Assembly: GCF_033954455.1 (NCBI RefSeq)
Contig: NZ_CP121473.1
Location: forward strand, 2,156,501 to 2,220,500
DNA: 64,000 nt
Direction of reading: 5' to 3'
From: Thiorhodovibrio litoralis
GTDB taxonomy: Bacteria; Pseudomonadota; Gammaproteobacteria; Chromatiales; Chromatiaceae
The notes under the pieces were generated by a model. It worked only from the letters and a program-made list of their open reading frames with translations. It made no database searches and had not been told where the DNA came from. This document shows, one piece after another, positions 59,645-64,000 of this stretch (within the stretch, counting starts at the first letter, position 1; every line of letters starts with the position of its first letter). The position numbers and the translations under genes are program-made.

Positions 59645-60898
59645 ATGAACTCTTCACGCCCACTTCGCGACCGAGCTATTCGTCAGCTGGTTCTCGGCCC
59701 ATTGGCACCTTACGTCGATACCTTCGAGCGGCATCTGGTTGAGCGCAACTATGCTGCAAAAACCACTGCGACCTATCTTGGTTGCCTAGAACATTTTGGA
59801 CGATGGATGGAGCATCGCTGCTTCCAGGCCAAGCATCTTGATGAAGACACGGTCGCGGCGTTTCTTGATGGTCATCTGCCCCACTGCGATTGCACTTGTC
59901 CGGTCGTTCGCGCGCGTGAAGATCTCAGGGCCGCCCTCGGACATCTGTTGGTCATGCTACGCGCTGCTGCAGCGATACCTGAGCGGGTCGTGCGAAAGAC
60001 TCCGGTGGACGAGGAGCTATGTCGTTTCGATGAACGGATGGAACGTGCGCAAGGGCTTGCTGCAAAGACGCGTACCCAGTATCTGCGCACAGTCCGACGT
60101 CTGCTTGTTGGGCAATTTGGGGTAGAGACGGTTGACTTCACTGCAATCACCCCTGAGCACGTACGACAGTTCATTGACGAGCAGAGCACGCTGTATAGCA
60201 CTCCGAGCAGTGGTGCCACATTGATTTCGGCGTTGCGCAGCTATTTCCGTTTCCGCGCAAGCGGTGGTGATCGGGTCCATGCGCTGACCGGGGTACTGTG
60301 CTATCCGGCCAACTGGGGATTAGCGTCGTTGCCGAAGGGCTTGAGCGATGCCGAGGTTCGGCGCCTCGTCGACTCGCTTGTTTGGGAGGGTCCGTCGGCG
60401 CGTCGCGCCGCCGCCATGGTGCGTTGTGCTCTGGATCTCGGCCTGCGCAGCGGGGAGGTCGCCACGCTCGGCTTGGACGATATCGATTGGAAGACCGGCA
60501 CGATCACCTTGCGCCGGACCAAGAGTCGCCGCGAAGACACCTTGCCGTTACCTCAGACCACTGGATGCGCCATCGTTGATTACCTCCTCCATGAGCGCCC
60601 GCCAAGCGCCAGTCGGGCGGTCTTCGTTCGCCGCGTCGCGCCTTGCGACCGTCCACTCGGTGCCGACTGCGTGCGCAAGACCATTCGTCAAGCTTATGCC
60701 CGAGCCGGCTTGCCCTATACCCGCGCGCACCTGCTGCGCCACACCATGGCCAGTCGTCTGCTAGCGAGCGGCAGTTCGCTCAAGGAGGTCGCCGATGTCC
60801 TGCGTCATCGCTCGCTCAACACCACGTTGATCTACGCCAAGCTCGATAGTCGGAATCTAACCGAAGTCGCTTTGCCATGGCCAGGAGGTGTGGCATGA
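59645..60898 (+). CDS. ritA: RitA tyrosine recombinase
   Basis: 417 residues from ATG 59645 (TTCAGGAGACC upstream). SAM-like core-binding domain (TFERHLVERNYAAKTTATYL then LGCLEHFGRWMEHR) with a Cys/His insertion (HLPHCDCTCPVVR), then catalytic domain: Arg in LGLRSGEVATLGLDDIDW, Lys in RRTKSRREDTLPL, HLLRHTMASRLLASG (HxxR) and HRSLNTTLIYAKLD (His/Tyr). First of three genes; stop overlaps ritB by ATGA. Confidence 0.92.
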   Translation: MNSSRPLRDRAIRQLVLGPLAPYVDTFERHLVERNYAAKTTATYLGCLEHFGRWMEHRCFQAKHLDEDTVAAFLDGHLPHCDCTCPVVRAREDLRAALGHLLVMLRAAAAIPERVVRKTPVDEELCRFDERMERAQGLAAKTRTQYLRTVRRLLVGQFGVETVDFTAITPEHVRQFIDEQSTLYSTPSSGATLISALRSYFRFRASGGDRVHALTGVLCYPANWGLASLPKGLSDAEVRRLVDSLVWEGPSARRAAAMVRCALDLGLRSGEVATLGLDDIDWKTGTITLRRTKSRREDTLPLPQTTGCAIVDYLLHERPPSASRAVFVRRVAPCDRPLGADCVRKTIRQAYARAGLPYTRAHLLRHTMASRLLASGSSLKEVADVLRHRSLNTTLIYAKLDSRNLTEVALPWPGGVA

Positions 60899-61863
60899 AG
60901 ACCGCGACCGCTATGCAAACGTACGTCACGCAATTTCTTGCCGAACGTCGTCGGCTTGGGTTTGCCTCGCGTTCGATGGGATATGCCCTGGGAAACTTTG
61001 CCCGCTACATTGATGGTCTAGAAACAGCCGGGCCGCTCACCGTCGAGGTCATGAGTGCGTGGGCGCAATGCCCGAAGAATGGCAGTAACAACCCGCTGAC
61101 ATGGGCGCGACGCTTAAAGATTTTGCGCCCCTTTGCCCGATGGATGCAGCAGTTCCAGCCGAATACCGAGGTACCAGACAACAGCATCTTCGGCAGCGTC
61201 GACCGGCGGTTGACGCCTCATATCTACACCGAGCAAGAGATTGCCGACCTGCTGGTCGCCGCAGGGCGTCTGCAACCGTCGTTGCGCGGTGCTACATACG
61301 AGACGCTGTTCGGCTTGCTGGCTGTAACTGGGCTGCGTGTGTCCGAGGCACTGCATCTGCTTGAGGCAGATGTCGACCTGCGCTCTGGCGTTCTGACAGT
61401 CCGCCAGACCAAATTTGCCAAGTCCCGCCAGGTGCCGTTGCATCCGAGTACGGTGGATGCGCTCAGAGCCTACCATCAGCTGCGCGACCGACAGGTCGCG
61501 AGCACCAAGGAGACGCCGTTCTTTGTCGGCACGCACGGCCGGCACCAAGGGTGCGAGTTGAGCCTGCGCCAAGTCAATCGCGTGTTCCGCAGGTTATGCG
61601 ACCAATTAAAGTGGGCCAACCGTGGCAACCATCACGCACCCCGCATCCACGATCTTCGGCACACGTTTGTCGTGCACCGTATACTGCTCTGGCAGGCACA
61701 AGGAATTGATGTCGAACAGCGGATGCTGGCCTTATCGACCTATGTCGGCCATGCAATGATCACCAACACCTATTGGTACATCACGGCGGTGCCTGCGCTC
61801 ATGGCGCGAGCCGCCGAGCAGTTCGAGCCGCTGCGACCAAGCGCGGAGGCCCGCCATGTCTAA
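60895..61863 (+). CDS. ritB: RitB tyrosine recombinase
   Basis: 322 residues. Core-binding domain (YVTQFLAERRRLGFASRSMG) and catalytic domain: Arg in TGLRVSEALHLLEADVDL, Lys in RQTKFAKSRQVPLHPST, RIHDLRHTFVVHRILLWQ, VGHAMITNTYWYITAV with Tyr. ATG overlaps the ritA stop and its own end overlaps ritC by eight bases, so all three are made together. Confidence 0.92.
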   Translation: MKTATAMQTYVTQFLAERRRLGFASRSMGYALGNFARYIDGLETAGPLTVEVMSAWAQCPKNGSNNPLTWARRLKILRPFARWMQQFQPNTEVPDNSIFGSVDRRLTPHIYTEQEIADLLVAAGRLQPSLRGATYETLFGLLAVTGLRVSEALHLLEADVDLRSGVLTVRQTKFAKSRQVPLHPSTVDALRAYHQLRDRQVASTKETPFFVGTHGRHQGCELSLRQVNRVFRRLCDQLKWANRGNHHAPRIHDLRHTFVVHRILLWQAQGIDVEQRMLALSTYVGHAMITNTYWYITAVPALMARAAEQFEPLRPSAEARHV

Positions 61864-62869
61864 CATCAACGCGCCACTCGCACCTTCCTTTTCGGCGCTG
61901 GTCCAACACTTCTTCGCCGACTATCTGCTCGCCCAACGCGCGATGAGTTCCAATACTGTCGCTTCCTACCGGGATGCGATGCTGCTGTTTCTGGACTTCG
62001 CGCACGAACGCCTGGGTAAGATGCCAACTGAGTTGTGCCTGGCAGACCTCGACCCGGACTTGATTTTGGCCTTCCTCGACCACTTGGAGCAAAAGCGCAG
62101 CAACTCGGTCCGCAGCCGTAATCTGCGTCTGACTGCTCTGCGCGCGTTCCTGAAGTTCGCCGGACGGCGCGATGTTGCCTCTTTGTTGACTGTTGAACGG
62201 GCGCTCGGCGTGCCGATGAAACGGTTTGATCGTCCGATGTTGGGATTTCTTTCACGCGAGGAGATGCTCGCGGTGATTGGCCAGCCAGGGCCAACCTGGA
62301 CGTCCCAACGTGACTATCTCTTGCTAACGATGCTTTACAACACCGGGGCACGCGTCTCGGAGATCGTTGCGGTGCAGATCTCTGATGTTGTACTGAACAC
62401 GTCTACATGTGTTCACCTGCACGGAAAAGGCCGAAAGCAGCGTAGCGTACCCTTGTGGAAATCAACGGTCCAGGATATCCGCACTTGGCAGCGACGCAAT
62501 CCGCAACTCTTAGCGAATTCGCCGTTGTTACCGAACCGAGATGGCCGAGCCATGACACGCAACAACGTCAACCAACGACTCGCTATCGCCGTGGCCAGTG
62601 CCGCTCAAACTTATCCCTCGCTCGCGAAACGGTCTGTTTCGCCGCATACGATACGCCACTCAACAGCGATGCACATGTTGCAATCCGGCGTCACCTTCAG
62701 CGTGATTGCACTTTGGATGGGCCACGAGAGCACCACAACAACACATCGATATGTCGAAGCAGACCTGACCATGAAAGAAAAGGAACTCGCGCGGTTGGAT
62801 GAGCCCGAAGCGGGGGTCCCGCACTATCGCCCGCCCGATAAGCTCAGAGCCTTCCTTGAAGCCCTCTAA
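61856..62869 (+). CDS. ritC: RitC tyrosine recombinase
   Basis: 337 residues. LVQHFFADYLLAQRAMSSNT then VASYRDAMLLFLDFA is the core-binding domain; catalytic residues in NTGARVSEIVAVQISDVVL (Arg), HGKGRKQRSVPLWKST (Lys), HTIRHSTAMHMLQSG (HxxR), MGHESTTTTHRYVEAD (His, Tyr). Closest in style to XerC/D-like RitC proteins. Last gene of the trio. Confidence 0.92.
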   Translation: MSNINAPLAPSFSALVQHFFADYLLAQRAMSSNTVASYRDAMLLFLDFAHERLGKMPTELCLADLDPDLILAFLDHLEQKRSNSVRSRNLRLTALRAFLKFAGRRDVASLLTVERALGVPMKRFDRPMLGFLSREEMLAVIGQPGPTWTSQRDYLLLTMLYNTGARVSEIVAVQISDVVLNTSTCVHLHGKGRKQRSVPLWKSTVQDIRTWQRRNPQLLANSPLLPNRDGRAMTRNNVNQRLAIAVASAAQTYPSLAKRSVSPHTIRHSTAMHMLQSGVTFSVIALWMGHESTTTTHRYVEADLTMKEKELARLDEPEAGVPHYRPPDKLRAFLEAL

Positions 62870-62921
62870 ACTATGTTAAGACGGCGCTGGCTCCAGCACC
62901 TTTTGGTGGCGGAGCCAGACC

Positions 62922-62986
62922 AACAAACTTCACATAGTTCGCATGTTCACATAGGGGTCGCTATGTGAAGCTTCACATAGCGACCC
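62922..62986. repeat. Right inverted repeat and 32-bp perfect palindrome of the RIT element
   Basis: 62922-62959 mirrors the left end. Immediately overlapping, GGGTCGCTATGTGAAG at 62955-62970 is followed by its exact complement CTTCACATAGCGACCC at 62971-62986 with no spacer. Confidence 0.9.
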
Positions 62987-63549
62987 ACAGCTGCCATCGG
63001 GCCTTCGAGCAACGACGACGGCAATGCCACCCAGAGCGGACATTGCGAGAAGCCTCATTTTCATCAGTGACGCCGCCGATTTCGCCCGCCCGCGGACCGC
63101 CTGCCTGGCATTCTGCGCGGGAGCCGATTCCGGACTGGGACCTCCTCCAGCAGCCCGAGCCCGACTTCGAGTTCGATCAGCGCATCTCCTGGTAGCCGCC
63201 GTCTCTGTCACGCAGGAAACGGTGCGGCCCCGCTCGTCTCCCGCCGGCGCGTTGCGGCGCAGGTGCTCACTCCAGCACCCGGAAACGCACGTGCCCGCAC
63301 GGAGCGCGACGTCCGTCAGCACCGCAGTCGGGCGTTGACGGCGCATCCCACCCCCGCTACGGTTCGTCGTCCGGCCAACCTGGATGCTCAGGGTGGCTTG
63401 GATCTCCTATCCGTAACACCGAGCTATGATTCAGATTCGTCTGTCGTGGTATCACCGAGCCTTGAGAGGGTTCTTAGTGCGACTGTGACACAGCCTAACC
63501 TGAGCATGAAAAATTGCCTTCAATTAAATCGTTTACTAGAGATGAGGCT
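62987..63549. other. Non-coding flank right of the RIT element, with a possible truncated signal-peptide gene
   Basis: No intact gene. On the minus strand ATG 63064 begins KMRLLAMSALGGIAVVVARR, which looks like a signal peptide, and runs into the RIT end about 26 codons later; it may be the 5' remnant of a gene cut by the insertion. The rest (63070-63549) shows no family features. Confidence 0.35.
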
Positions 63550-63987
63550 ATGATAAAAAAAACCGCTGTTATCGCAATGTCTGTAGCCGTCTTATCAGCG
63601 ACTGCTCTGATGCCTGGCAACGTCGTTGCGTCTATGGAGCCCAAGGGCTGCGCCCGCAATAAGACCAAGCTGCGCCACGCCTTCAATACCGACAGCAAAA
63701 GGGAGGGCGGCGGTGTTTGGGTCTATATCGCGCTGCCCGAGGCGGAGTCTGGGGAAACCATCAGAATTGCGTCCGGGTGTAAAGCGCACAGTCACGGAGA
63801 TGGTTGGCTCGATGCAAAACTCGAGTGTAATCGGGTCTGTTGGAGTGACTTCGTCTATATGTGTCAGAACGGTACCTGGAAAAGGGTTGGAGAAGGGAAT
63901 ATCTTCTCCAACGACATGCTGTGCCACAGCACAGGCAATCACTCCCAGAGATACCTGTATGTCGGCGAAGGTAATGCGCCTTGGTGA
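63550..63987 (+). CDS. Small secreted cysteine-containing protein
   Basis: 145 residues from ATG 63550. TAVIAMSVAVLSATALMPGN then VVASME is a Sec signal peptide. The mature part has six Cys (KGCARNK, ASGCKAH, LECNRVCWS, YMCQNG, MLCHST), suggesting disulfides. AGGC/GAGG just before ATG is a tight ribosome site; TTG 63514 is a less likely alternative. No family recognised. Confidence 0.7.
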   Translation: MIKKTAVIAMSVAVLSATALMPGNVVASMEPKGCARNKTKLRHAFNTDSKREGGGVWVYIALPEAESGETIRIASGCKAHSHGDGWLDAKLECNRVCWSDFVYMCQNGTWKRVGEGNIFSNDMLCHSTGNHSQRYLYVGEGNAPW

Positions 63988-64000
63988 GTTGCTCGCCGAC

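Larger units (their letters stand above)
59494..62986 (+). mobile_element. RIT element (recombinases in trio)
   Basis: Three overlapping tyrosine-recombinase genes bounded by long inverted repeats: GACCCCTATGTGAAGATGCG..ACTATGTGAAGTT at 59494-59531 and its near-perfect complement at 62922-62959. The 10-mer CTATGTGAAG or a near-copy (either orientation) occurs about seven times at the two ends. The right end continues into a 32-bp perfect palindrome. This is the published layout of RIT elements (RitA, RitB, RitC). Confidence 0.9.

Overview
The window is GC-rich, gammaproteobacterial-looking DNA that is crowded with mobile elements. Several gene families (Rpn/DUF4351-like proteins with C-terminal GMQQG repeats, ETDRQFK-repeat nuclease-like proteins, Uma2 remnants, PIN cassettes) are typical of purple sulfur bacteria (Chromatiaceae). 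That assignment is inference from gene content; no rRNA or intact tRNA is present to confirm it.

Layout. 1-2 kb: the 3' end of pilY1 and a pilE-type pilin (type IV pili). 2.3-9.1 kb: a graveyard of Rpn, Uma2, IS110 and RelE remnants around an intact PIN toxin pair. 9.28-27.5 kb: an integrative, P4-satellite-like element bounded by two 46-bp copies of the 3' end of a tRNA-Thr(CGT) gene, with a tyrosine integrase, an excisionase-like protein and a 945-codon zinc-finger/Toprim/DUF927 primase-helicase. It has been invaded three times: by an IS4-family element carrying a DruA-like (DUF4338) passenger with a perfect 9-bp target duplication, by a 4076-bp DDE/AAA+/primase transposon, and by an IS21 element. 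The last two sit inside the primase-helicase gene, and removing them restores an exact reading frame. 27.5-31.6 kb: a second integrase beside the second tRNA fragment, with a DUF4143 ATPase and an AlpA-like regulator. 31.6-41.4 kb: metabolic and housekeeping-like genes (broken PEP-mutase/isocitrate-lyase family gene, GDSL esterase, GIY-YIG/DUF123, PAP2 phosphatase, alpha/beta hydrolase, GNAT, PuuE-like deacetylase, YchJ, SDR) around a small replication module (winged helix plus DnaC-like loader).

41.5-52.3 kb: a minus-strand recombination module: small ORF, SSB, small ORF, RecT/Bet, YqaJ exonuclease, MoxR-type AAA+, WGR protein, DUF3150 protein, VWA protein with an HEAAH motif, two small proteins, a Toprim primase, RadC and a small protein. 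Six of these genes have a recurrent leader that can form the same hairpin/pseudoknot with compensatory changes between copies. 52.7-59.4 kb: a SOUL haem-binding protein, umuD under a LexA box, and umuC split after codon 20 by the second, inverted copy of the 4076-bp transposon. 59.5-63 kb: a RIT element (three tyrosine recombinases in trio) with long inverted ends and a 32-bp perfect palindrome. The window ends with a small secreted protein.

The strongest candidates for something new are (1) the 4.1-kb transposon that couples a D-35-E transposase and an ExeA/TniB-like ATPase with a RepB-family primase-like protein, present twice and apparently recently active, and (2) the RecT/YqaJ/SSB module with a MoxR-VWA pair, whose genes share reiterated structured leaders and recurring C-terminal motifs (-FWF/-LWF and -LAA).
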